A stretch of 64,000 bases of DNA from Cladorhizidae sp. MBARI D1340-BT2 (lineage: Eukaryota > Porifera > Demospongiae > Poecilosclerida > Cladorhizidae). The position numbers and the translations under genes were made by a program. This document shows positions 12,613 through 23,551 of the stretch, piece after piece. Numbering within the stretch: position 1 is the first letter of the stretch; the number at the start of each line of letters is the position of its first letter. The stretch spans positions 23,469,990 to 23,533,989 of the forward strand of contig JAQNBH010000014.1 in assembly GCA_028752905.1 (NCBI GenBank). The letters are read 5' to 3'. The notes beneath the pieces were generated by a model. It made no database searches. It had not been told where the DNA came from and worked only from the letters and a program-made list of their open reading frames with translations.

Positions 12613-13377
12613 GTATGTATTTAATAACTTCACCTTCAATTATGGAGTGATAGTTAACCCTGGATTAATCTATAGCCTTGATAACACTGCTCATGCATTA
12701 ATTTCATGAGCTGCATTGCTGCATCTACTGTTTGAGGACACACACTGATCGTGGTTACACTCAAATTATTTTAGCTGCATGCATGAAGTACCTGTATTCA
12801 CGTAATGATCACAGATGTTGATCAGCCGACAATAATTTTTATTGCCTGGATTATTGATATTGCTAGGCCAGATTCATTCATCACCAATGGATCAACATCT
12901 TCTTGCCTCGTCTTCTATGGCTGTCTCATTAGTGATAGCTGCTGCTGTACGAGTTGCTATCTGTCCAGACTTGCTGTGGATCTGATGTAGTCATCTTTTC
13001 AGCCATCACAGAGATGCAAGCAACTTTTTTTAAGTAATTGACGTAATGTGAATATCATGTTGCCGTGTTTTGCGCACCACATGTCGACCAATGTTCGACC
13101 TTTGACTAAACTCAAGTAAAGAGTAATAGGTCTCTATAGGTCTTACTAATGTGGAGTTCGACATTTGCATAGGAATGGACTGTACAGTACAAACATTCCA
13201 TCTCTCTAATTATATACTGTATTATTATAAGTAGAAAAGTAGAAATATATTAATTTTGAGTAAAGTTACCAAAAAAATGTTGTTCTTTTCTTGCTCTTGC
13301 CTCTTCGTTCCACCGCCCCATTAACCTCCTTTTATCTTCCCCTTTCTCACCTCCATTCCTCTGTTCCCCTCTTCCAG

Positions 13378-13452
13378 GTTCTTGTCTGGCACGTAAGAAC
13401 AGCAAATCCTTTCCTTTGTTATAAGAATGAATATCCACTTGTTGAAGTATGA
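13378..13452 (+). CDS. B3GAT: beta-1,3-glucuronosyltransferase, last exon
   Basis: A strong polypyrimidine acceptor (cttccag) is followed by 'VLVWHVRTANPFLCYKNEYP' and a TGA at 13450-13452. The conserved family C-terminal motif is V-x-V-W-H-T-R-T-E-x-P, whose histidine contacts UDP; here Thr becomes Val and the Glu-Lys before Pro becomes Ala-Asn. The exon is short but joins in phase 0, and the intron before it is about 765 bp. This completes an apparently intact gene from the catalytic domain onward. Confidence 0.88.
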   Translation, partial: VLVWHVRTANPFLCYKNEYPLVEV

Positions 13453-15180
13453 TTTTAAACATTTTTGCCGTCACTATCAACTTTTTATCTCGTTTTTTTC
13501 CAATTTTAATTTTTATATAAATAACATGTTGTGATATAGCTATATACCATGAATGCCATAGATTGATGAGGAATTTTTTTTATGCTGGAAGATCTGAGTG
13601 GTGCATGGCTAGCAAGTAAACAAGCTTTTGAAAAGGAGTTGACGATTTTGATGATGGTATAAGGAAGTCAGTCACCAAGGATGGATCCGAGAGCATATTA
13701 CCCTGGAATATATGGTAGTAGGTGCTGGTAAAGTCATAATTATTTTGGTGCAAATTTTGTCTAGACGAAAAATCTATAAAATTACTCAAATAATTTCATT
13801 GTGCTTCAGCTTGACTTCCATCCTTCCAAGAATACTTCTGACCTGGTTATTGATCATAATTATAATTTTTTGAATTTCTGTGGCAATGTGCTATGAAAAT
13901 TGTGGCAAACCAGAACAAAATGCTCTCTGCAACTTGACCAGACTCTCTTCTGCATGTGCTCGTTTGTGAATCTGGCTAGTGAGACTAGTCGAACATAGCT
14001 CTAGTCCTTGCGTATTTGCCCCTTTATCTATCGCAATGCTAGGACCAGTAAAGCGTTGGCTAGGTGACATATGGACCCTCATAACAATGAGGGGTATGGC
14101 CAGTGGGATTACATGATCAGCTAGTTGGGTATCAAAGTGGCTGTATGTGGGTATGCATGAAGTAGGCTCTCAGACTTTGCATATTAGTGGGTAATGTACT
14201 GATGTGTTGGCAGTTTTCCAAGCAATTGCCTGCACAATGTTTGTTATATAATTAGTGCTGAAGGAGTCTATTTTGGAATGGTCAGGCAAAAATAGTATGT
14301 AGTTGACTATATCCCTTTGGATATAATTTATATGAAAATAGCTCAAATAACTATTGTTCTCCAATATCAAACTATATAATCAATCAAACTATATAATCAA
14401 TACCAAAATTTCAATCATTCAGTAGTCTGTGTGTACCTAATCACCTTTCATTATAATCAAATCTTTGCATAAATAATTATGTAATGTGTTATATATAATA
14501 TATTGTGGATTAAGTGGCTATTCAAGTAATGATGCACTGTAATAATTGTTAGCGATGTTCAATACTCCTGACATCTTCATTGGCAATCTGTATGAGGAAA
14601 TTTCATCCAGCCCTTCCTTGTAAATGTCAAGAAACATGAGGTGATATAATCTCGACTGGCCCATGGTATTACACAGTTACGTTGCTTCATGGTGGAGAAG
14701 GGACTGACAGTAAAAAAAGGATGAGGCAAGCTACCCAGCATAACTACTTAAAAAACCCACTGACCTTGGGAAAGACCCTGCAAATAAGGAATATTTTCTT
14801 CAGTATAACAGTGTTTTGTTGACCTTTAAGAAAACTGGAACTAAAGATTTATAACTGTGTTGGAAGCTCACTTTCACTAAAAGTCATTTCCATAAAATTC
14901 AATGATAGCTTGCAAATGTGATGAATAATCCTTTCTATTCACTGCCTTCAATAGGAGATTTTGATATATTGCATGGTGCTGGTTAATCTAGTTTGCATGA
15001 AACTGCCGAGTTCAAGTCTTCAAAGTATCTAGAGCTTGTGTTAATACTCTCTACTGTTATGGTAGTCATCTCCTTCACTAACTTCAAAATGCCTTAGTGC
15101 TTTTCTCTTCCTAGGTAGGATTGTTCAGTATCAGTGTATTGATGTAAACAATCTACATACCGATAGAAGAGATCAAATAT
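13453..15180. other. downstream of glucuronosyltransferase; no gene seen
   Basis: About 13453-13850 is the 3' flank that was also carried into the inverted pseudogene copy near 33.5 kb. The remainder to 15180 is AT-rich (for example 14380-14520) with no frame showing a recognisable motif. Confidence 0.5.
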
Positions 15181-15184
15181 GGTA

Positions 15185-16680
15185 TTATTCCTAATGCCCT
15201 TCAATATTAGGACAGTCTGTTGGGCTATACTTTGAGCTTATAAAGCTGACATGGACTTGTTTTTTAATAGTCTTACTCAAATTCTCTGTAATTTTGAGGA
15301 TTCTTTCATATAGATGAAGATGAAATAGCAAGTTATACTCAGACTTTTGTGATTTTACTCCAATCAATCTTTCTTTGACATCTGCTTGTTCCTCAAACAT
15401 TCATCCCATGGCTGTTTCAAGACATTATAGATGTCAATGATGTTGCTGATTGGCTCACCTCTGATAGTCCATATGGTGGGGCAGAATTTTGTTAAACCAA
15501 CACCAACAGGAAAATCTTCATCAGTACTCTTTGATTATATTCTGTCAAAAACAGCATTAAATTTTGGAGAAAAATTGATTAGTTTACAGATCTCAAATGC
15601 CATGTCAAAGCCTCACTACAAAACTTGTATTGCTTCATAGCATTGCCAACAGCAAAATTCAAAGCATGTCCATGACAATGTCTACAGTGCATGCTTTTCC
15701 TCAGACAGAATCTGTGTAGACACACCACTTCTCCTGCAACTCATGTTTGATGCCCCATCATAGCATTGGCCTCGACTCTGAGCAAAGCACAGGAAGTAAC
15801 ATGTCCTTAATGGCATGACCAAGGATGTCAGCAATGATGTTTTGTACTTGATATAACCCAACAAAATTCTCATGGTCTGTAAGATCATCACCAGATACAG
15901 ATTGTAAACTGTACATTAATTTTCCATGATAGTGAAACATCTAATCTGACATATACTCTTATGGAGGAAAGGTTGATGAAAGCTTGCAGATAACCATTCT
16001 CTATAAAGGCCCTATTCAAATGATGTTCCTCCTTTCATAGATCTTACTTCTCCTTCACTACTCTCTTGGTTCTATCATACAAGTTCTTCACCACTCCTTT
16101 TCTGACATGGATAGAATGATGTGATCTATAATCAAGTAACTGTTTGATGTGCATGGGTTTTCTGAAAAATGTTTCAGTTAACCTTCTGCCTTCCATCTTT
16201 CCTTATGTCAACTTCATTGAAAGTAAAGGAATAAAAATATAAATATTTCATCCGGACCTCAATAAATCCTCAGCAAAGAATAATTAATAAACCCAGTGTG
16301 ATCTTGGTGCAGTGTGTCCCCCCATGGCGCTATTGTCAACGTACATCAACATGCCTCAACACGGTGTGGTGTTGGTCCAGTGTGTGTCCCCATAGAGCCT
16401 TTGTCAACCTACTTCAACCTGCTCAAACCAATGTGGTTCAAGTCACTATTATCGTTATGTACCACTCCTTCCATAATATCAAACATGGCCAATGTTATTT
16501 CTGTAAAGAACACCTAGAGGAAATCCAAGTAGAGAAAACCCACAGCAAATCCATCCTTTTTCTCTATCATTTGTTTTACTTGATAACCTTTCCCATTTTA
16601 TTTAAGTCCGTCCACATTGTGAATATTTAAACCGGGCGACCCATTCTTGGTCAACATATTATGGTGAATAAATATATATA
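15185..16680 (-). mobile_element. chimeric Penelope/hAT repeat, copy A
   Basis: Read on the - strand, this block starts with a short tandem repeat (two units near 16300-16430 with 'acactgggttgag'-type sequence on the minus strand) and a Penelope RT-linker piece at about 15965-16205 ('FRKPMH', 'RKGVVKNLYDRTKRVV'). It then becomes hAT-transposase-like at about 15680-15940: 'DHENFVGLYQ', then 'QSRGQCYDGASNMS' and 'RRSGVSTQI', a pattern typical of DUF4371-type hAT transposases. The rest, down to 15185, has only degenerate frames. Copy B at 21.9-26.6 kb has the same pieces in the same order on the opposite strand, so the fusion predates the duplication. No intact gene remains. Confidence 0.75.
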
Positions 16681-16719
16681 GAAACATACATAGATATAAA
16701 CACATTTAAAACCAACTAC

Positions 16720-17060
16720 CTATTATTTTAGTGGACAGGTGCTGGTGACCCCCTTTTAAAATGACCCTCGGGCACTGTATCCTAGTTTTCAGTGACCCGT
16801 ATCCCAGTATACAGTGACCTACCCAGGGATGGAGTGAACCCCGCTCTCATCGATTATTGTCTGAGGAGGCAGTTCATTTTAGCATAAATAGTACTAGATT
16901 CAGTGAGGGGAATAAAGCATCTGTTACTGGATTGGTTAGACAAGATATTATTTCTGTCCTATCTGAGGGTGGAATGCAGTTGTATAATGGAACAGTGACC
17001 ACCCTATTTGACTGTTACTGCCTTGCTATATGATCTTCCGAGGATGCAGTTCATTTTAGA
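16720..17060 (+). repeat. dispersed GTGACC-rich repeat, copy 1
   Basis: Matches the reverse complement of about 46275-46690: shared blocks include 'agtgaggggaataaagcatc', 'ggatgcagttcatttta' and repeated 'cagtgacc' or 'agtgaccc' words. A related fragment lies near 44840-44930. The family is unknown to me and carries no coding motif. Confidence 0.7.
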
Positions 17061-17229
17061 TACTGTGAGGCTGGCAACATTAGGCAACTCCTGATATATC
17101 TAACAGTACTAAGAAAATTAAACAGGCTAATGTCACTCATTGTGATGTGTGTAGTCCACCTTCACTGTCACTCTGAAGTACAGATCTATGCTGTAACCTT
17201 AGCAATTTTTCCACTTTTTCCCCAGATAC

Positions 17230-17330
17230 TATAAAACATAACATTGACATAAATACCAGATGTTTTATTTCCAGACGCTGTGAAACATAACATTGACATA
17301 AATACCAGATGTTTTATATTGACGGTAAGT
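17230..17330 (+). repeat. short direct duplication, about 50 bp units
   Basis: The block containing 'aaacataacattgacataaa' and 'taccagatgttttat' occurs twice in tandem. The remainder of 17061-18430 shows nothing I can assign; a Lys/Glu-rich minus-strand frame at 17982-18173 has no family signature. Confidence 0.75.
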
Positions 17331-18430
17331 GCATCTAAGCACTTACCATATAGACTGCTCGATGTAATGTGTGTCTCTCGAATTACCCGTTATTTTAACA
17401 GTGTAGCTGTAAGGACGTTCAAGATTCCACAGCTTCCAACGATGACATTTACTACTTAATGTCAGAAGCCACCTTCACTTTTTAATTGTCTACCAAAAAA
17501 ATCTTATTGTCTGTCCTTTCTCGCTCTCTTCCTGTTTTTAATAGATTTTTACCACTCTCAAATAAAAAGCCAGAGGTTGTCCCTTTTCGTGTTATTGTGT
17601 AAACCCACTCTTGTTCCTTCCCTTGTCTTATTCGTTTACCAAATCATGTGCCTAAGGAAGATGGGGGTTCATGAGAATGGTGATAAGATCTTGATCAGTT
17701 TCTGAGTAAATCCCAATAAAACAAGTTCCAATTTAGCTATGGTATTCTTCCATTTAGTACAGTCAATTTAGGATTTGGGGTGGAAGAAATTAGTACCAAG
17801 CAGAAATTTGGCACATAGCTTCTATGGGTCTCATACCTAGCAACATATCAAAAATCCTCCCAAATCCGATTTGTTGAAATATTTTAGCATGGGTAATATA
17901 TTTTGCAGACCGGAACATCATATTTTCATATCACCATACTCGAGTTAACTGAATAGTTAAGCCCAAGTACACTTGCAAAATTCAAAATTTCTGTGGAGGG
18001 CGAGGAGAAAATGTTGTAGACTTTGCTTGAAAACTATTCACGTTGATCTTCTCCTCCATCTTCACCGTCTCTTTCTCCATCTCCTCCACCTTGATCTTCA
18101 TCTCCCTATCCACTAGATGGTTGGTAGCCAACTCACTATCCTCCCCATCCCTCATGAATATAGAGCTGGTCAAATTCTGCAGAAAACAAAATCAAGAAGT
18201 GGTATATAATGCATTGCATAAGTATAGTGACTAGCTAGCTAGAGCACTCAAATTGTAAATGGTCAATAAAAAGGTAAGTCGGCCACGCAGGGGCCTAAAC
18301 AATCAATGAACAACGAACAAAGGACAAAAGTCTGGGTATTGAGTTCACTGAGCATGCTCACAAGAACAATCACATCATGAATAAGCTTACAGTTATTACA
18401 TTCCTCCCTCACTAGTTTGAGGTTCAGTTA

Positions 18431-18715
18431 TCAAAATTTTGATCCATAATAAACAGGTGGTACATCTCGAGGTGATCTACAAGAAGGTGCAGTTGAAGGC
18501 AGAACTACTCGGCCTCTTGGGTGGCTTGCCATCGAGGGTGCAGATATGGTTGGGGGTATTCTCTCTAGAGGAGAACTTTTGGTTGTGTCTTGATCATTGG
18601 GTGCCTCAACTACAGCGGGAGTTTGTATGTCAATGATGTTCCCTCCTGGGTCATCAGTTGTTGATAATGTTCGGGAACGAATGTGGTCCACGTGTCGGCG
18701 AACTATTTGTTTCAT
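18431..18715 (-). pseudogene. possible gypsy-type pol C-terminal tail
   Basis: The minus-strand frame opens with 'VRRHVDHIRSR', which resembles the R-R-H-V-D-x-L-R segment at the C-terminal end of K02A2.6-like Ty3/gypsy integrases, followed by a Pro/Ser-rich tail ending at 18431. The part upstream on the minus strand (18716-18890) is broken and includes an inverted 'gtttgtttgtttgg' / 'ccaaacaaacaaac' motif. Only the terminal motif supports the call; another protein is possible. Confidence 0.4.
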
Positions 18716-18879
18716 CAGTTGATGTCACATGATAACCCTTGACCTGAGACACAGCACGTTTGTTTGTTTGGTGGCCCGGCACCAAACAAACAAACATGCT
18801 AAGGTCTTCATTCTCATACGTGCACTACAGAGTGTGGAAGGATATATTTTTTACATCATCATGATGCTGTTAGACTTAG

Positions 18880-20225
18880 TGTAGATGAGCTAGAAACATG
18901 ATTGGATGTAAAGGAGAGGATTTTTCAAACAGAGTTGAATTTTGCAAGCAGTCTAAGAGGGACCAGGCAGTATTTGTTTCGGAGGTGAGGCAATTTAACT
19001 GCCATGGTGGTTACCATCAGACTTCTAACACCATTTTTCATGCTCAATGCCGTAGATGTTCAGTGGCTAATGTTGTCATGCCTAATCTGTTCAGAAGGTG
19101 CAGACCACCGGACAAGATGCAATTCCACTCCGATTGGCAATCTAGCAATTGCTGACTGGTTTTTCTACCACCGAGTTGTTGAATATGTGAATGCATTCTT
19201 TGTTGACATTCTGGGAGCGGTTCATATCCATCTTCATTTAGACAGGCAGCTTATAGAGGAAGCCAACACGTTTACAGTCTTGCTTTGATGTGCAGTGCAC
19301 CTAGTGAAGAACAGATGTTTGACACCACTCCAGTAGGCAGTGTCTCCATGAGCGACAATTTTATCAAATATGTGGATGCCCTCATCTCCACCAGAAACCA
19401 AACCATACTCAGAGATTGCAGCATATTGATGCAGCACCTCCTCCCATGACAGATCCACAGGTATGCTACAAGCCATACTGGGAAGTGGAGGACTTTGAAG
19501 CAGATCAGATTCATCTGGTTGCAACCTGTCAGGGCAACACTCACTGTTCAGCAGCATACTACCTTCAAAATCATCATGGTCAGCCAAGAGTACAGGTTTG
19601 GCATTCCAAAAAGCATCACCTTGCTCGAATTGGTTTGGCGGTACAGCAGCCACAGGATCTGTCCGCTTCACCCTTTCTGAAATCAAAGTATGTTGTGGTG
19701 ATTTTGCAAACATACTGTTTACCCAATCCTCATGGTGCACAATATGATCAGTACTGTCGACAAGAGCTGATCGTCCACAAACTCTTTCGACAAGTCCAGC
19801 AACTGATGGAAGGATATGAGACTTACACAGCTACATATGGCACTTCCTGAGTTCAGGCAACACACCAACCACACTAGAAATTGAAATCAACCGGTTACAG
19901 CAGCAACGTCACCAAGAAAATGATGCTAGAGAGGATGACCAGAGAGACAAAGAGATTCACACCTCAGCTGCAGCAAGTGGCACTGCGGAGTGGATGGTGA
20001 TATGCCAGCATGTCAACCACAGTGTTTACCACTTGATGATGCTGATTGTTGTCATGATGTATACAATACCCAAACTTGGAAGAAGCAGAAATATTCATCA
20101 CCCATCAGCTCTTGATGACCAGCCATTTGTTACAACAGCCAAGCCTAATCAGTTGCAAGGCAAGCAGCTAAGAGGTTTATTCCATCATAGGCAAGTACTA
20201 CCATTCACGGGCTAATCCACTATGC
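18880..20225 (+). mobile_element. decayed Helitron (Rep/helicase polyprotein fragment)
   Basis: Three + frames supply, in the expected order, segments of a Helitron Rep-helicase protein: 'DWFFYHRVVEYVNAFFVDIL' (about 19155-19215), the rolling-circle replication initiator region 'RGSQHVYSLALM' (about 19255-19290), 'DAAPPPMTDPQVCYKPYWEV', a 'FGIPKS' piece, then 'YDQYCRQELIVHKLFRQVQQ' and 'LMEGYETYTATYGT', and 'EWMVICQHVN'. These match the stretch between the HUH nuclease and the helicase of metazoan Helitrons. The HUH motif (H-x-H) reads H-V-Y here, so a metal ligand is lost, and several frameshifts and stops break the protein. Possible helicase remnants continue to about 20560. A 168-codon minus-strand frame over 19234-19740 is antisense shadow. 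Confidence 0.72.
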
Positions 20226-20559
20226 ATGATAATACCTGGAACATTTTCTGAACCTTCTCCAGAGTCACGTATGCATTACTCTCAACAGGAATTGCAGCCT
20301 TCGATATATTTGCTCATACTCTGTTGTCATACTTGATCAAAGGAGATTCTAAAGTTGTAATAACTGGTATGTATAAGTTTGGTAACAAGAGTGTTTCATG
20401 TTTTATTCAATAGGCTGAGCCAATATTAAGCAAGTTGGATACTAATAGTGGAGTAGGTCGACTGCTATTCTTACAAGTCATGACATCCTAATCTGTGGAG
20501 GAGATAACCAAGCCAAACGCAATGCCAACCATGTGTCCTTGAAGTGTCTTGTGTCTATC

Positions 20560-21940
20560 TAATCTGATAAGTGTGCATTAGGTCAGAATTTTTTGGGGGG
20601 ACTAGTGATTGTGTTGTCCATGTGCTGAGAACAGGCTAATATATGTTATACCAACTGTTGAATCAAACTTTGCCCAGTACTTCCGGCTGGTAGATGCATG
20701 GTAACTGTATAATTTTGTGAATCGATAAATAGTTGGCATATTTATTGTCAATTGAGGCCTCCAAAGACCAGATGAGACAGTTTTAAACCAAAGAATATAT
20801 GAACATTGAATAGCTCTGACAGAACACCATTGGTCCTCTGCCAATAATCTTTCAAGAGCATCAAGAAATGCAGGATAGTTTCTCAGAATTGCCTCAAGTG
20901 CTCAATCAGTCCACCATTGACAAGTTTGTTTAGTGCATACTAGTTTATGGTATCGGTCCCCCTGTACAGTATTCTTTTTTCTCCCCTTCCCATTTATAGT
21001 TTTTTGTCCAACACACCAATTGCCCACCTGCTTCCTATGCCTATAACCTAGTATACAACAAGGACTGTTTGGAGTGTCCAACTAATTAGAATCACTTTTA
21101 TAGTCCTACTTCCTGTGGTCCTTTTTGATTTTCACTTTATCGAAGAAATGGATCCCAAACAGGCTTCAATTTGAAGCAAGGGCCACATTCAAAAGTTAAT
21201 GCAAATGATTTGGATGATTCCAAGCATCGGATAATTTGACTATCCAATACCTTAGAAAACCAATGCATTGTTCTGTGTAATACAAGTTTGTGTCCGTTTT
21301 CTCACAAGATTCTTGCCATTTCACAAATATAAAAATATTTATTTTATGTTGAATTAAAACTGTGTTCTTTAAAATTTGTTAATTCTATTATTGAGCTAAA
21401 ACTATCTTTGTGAAAAATAGGATTTACAAACACAATTGCGCTCAGATAAGAGGATTCAAATTTTGCCATGCCAGCCAAAAACATTGCTCCATTTTGGGGG
21501 CATTTTCAATTAGGATAAGTTATGTCCAATAACTTTATAAGTTTCTCTTACAATAAAAGGGAAATCTACAAAGTGTTTGATGTAAGCTAAAATTGTACAA
21601 TATCCCCAATTTAGAAATCCAATTATAGTACTGAAAATGTAGCTCTATATGTGATCAATCTTTATTTTAGTGAAATATATGGTATATGCAAAACCAATTC
21701 AAAGGCTAGAAACATCCAAAAAAATTCAACCTTCATATTATATGTAAGAAGTCCGGATATGTAACTTCTGACACTGTAATGTAAGTAACTGGTCAGGACA
21801 GTTTGTAAATGGATTTCAGAGAATTGTGAAAAAAAATCTGCACAAAACGGTATTGTGTAGAATTAGTGTTTGTGTGGAACAGGATTTTATCCCTGAAATT
21901 AAAAATATCATTCACAAGGCACAAATATCTATGTATTTAT
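20560..21940. other. no assignable feature
   Basis: AT-rich sequence. A minus-strand frame at 20602-20844 (80 codons) shows no motif I recognise. No repeats of note. Confidence 0.4.
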
Positions 21941-23551
21941 CTATGAATATGTATTTGCCATATGTTGACCAGTAAAAAAAATGAATGGGTCACCCGGTAT
22001 AAATATTAATAAAGTGGACTTAAATAAAATGGGAAAGGTCATCAAGTAAAACAAATAATACAGAAATGGATTGGATTTGCTGTGGGTTTTCTCTGCTTGG
22101 ATTTCCTGTAGGTCTTCTTTAATAATGTCGGCCATATTTAATATTGTGGAACGAGTGGTTATGTAACCATATGAGTGAACTACACTGGGTTGAGTAGGTA
22201 GACAATAGTTTTATGTGGACACACACTGGACCAACATCACACTGGGTTGAGGCATGTTGAAGTAGATATTTATAATAGCTCTATGGGGACACACACTGGA
22301 CCAACACCACACTGGGTTGAGGCATGTTGAAGCAGGTATTTATAATAGCTTTATGGGGACACATATTGCACCAGCATCACACTGGGTTGAGACAGGTTGA
22401 GGTAGGTTAACAATAACTTTATGGGGGCACACACTGCACCAACATCACACTGGGTTTATTTTTCAATTATTTACCTCAATCATTGTGCTAACATTCCAGC
22501 ACCAAACAGATGGGGAATAAATCCACACACCAGCTTAGCTCTTCTGATAATTCAGCATGAGACCACCAAGTGCCATGTCAGAGTACAAAATTCACATAAC
22601 AATGTGAAATATTTGTTGACCTAGTTGCTGTGCCAGCAGAAAGCTGCATCCAGGATATAATTTGAGCATGGGACACCCACATGTTCCTTTGATATAGGAT
22701 TTATTTAAGTTCTGATGAAATACTTGTGCCTTTACTTTCAATGAACTCTCAGTTGATATAACGAAAGACGGAAGGTGGAAGGCTAACTGCAACATTTTTC
22801 AGAAAACCCATGCACACCAACCGGTTCATTGATTATAGATCACATCATCCTATACGTGTCAGAAGAGGAGTGGTGAAATGCTTCTATGATAGAACCAGGA
22901 GAGTAGTGACGAAGAAGGAAGGCCTATGAAAGGAGGAACATCATTTGAATAGGATCTATGGTTATCTGCAAGCCTTACCTTTCCTTTGTAAGAATGTGTG
23001 TCAGAGTAGATATTTCACTATCACAGAATATGAATGTACTGACATTTCTAACAAGGAACAGTTTACAATATATATCAGGTGTGTTGGTGATGGTCTTACA
23101 GACCATGAGAATTTTGTTGGATTATATCAGGCACAAAACATCTGTGCTGACAACCTTGTCCATACTATCAAGGACATGTTACTTTGCATGAACCTGTGCT
23201 TTGCTCAGTGTCGAGGCCAATGCTATGATGGGGCATCTAACATGAGTGGCAGGAGAAGTGGTGTGTCTACACAGATTCAGTCTGAGGAAAAGTATGCGCT
23301 GTAGACATTGTGATGGACATGCTTATAACCTTGATGTTGTCAATTCCATGTAGCAATACAAGTTTTGTAGTAAGGCTTTAGACTTGGCATTTGAGGTCTG
23401 TCAATTTATAAATTTTTCTCCTTAATTTAATGCTGCTTTTGACAGAATATAATCAAGGAGTACTGATCAACATTTTCCTGTTGGTGTGGGGTTTAACAAA
23501 ATGTTGCCCCACCATATGGACTGAAGTGAGCCAATCAGCAACATCATTGGC
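21941..23551 (+). mobile_element. chimeric Penelope/hAT repeat, copy B (left part)
   Basis: Same parts as copy A, in inverted orientation. 22170-22460 holds about four units of a roughly 67-bp tandem repeat ('cacactgggttgaggcatgt'). 22738-22760 matches the reverse complement of the terminal sequence of the Penelope elements near 51.6 kb. 22780-22985 encodes the Penelope linker after the RT ('RKPMHTNRFIDYRSHH', 'RRGVVKCFYDRTRRVV'). 22945-23304 encodes a hAT DUF4371-like stretch ('DHENFVGLYQAQNIC', 'QCRGQCYDGASNMSGRRSGV'). The copy is interrupted at 23552 by a complete hAT transposon and resumes at 26437. Confidence 0.78.

Noticed and set aside
19234..19740. 168-codon minus-strand frame
   Set aside because: Antisense to Helitron Rep-helicase segments; no motif of its own.
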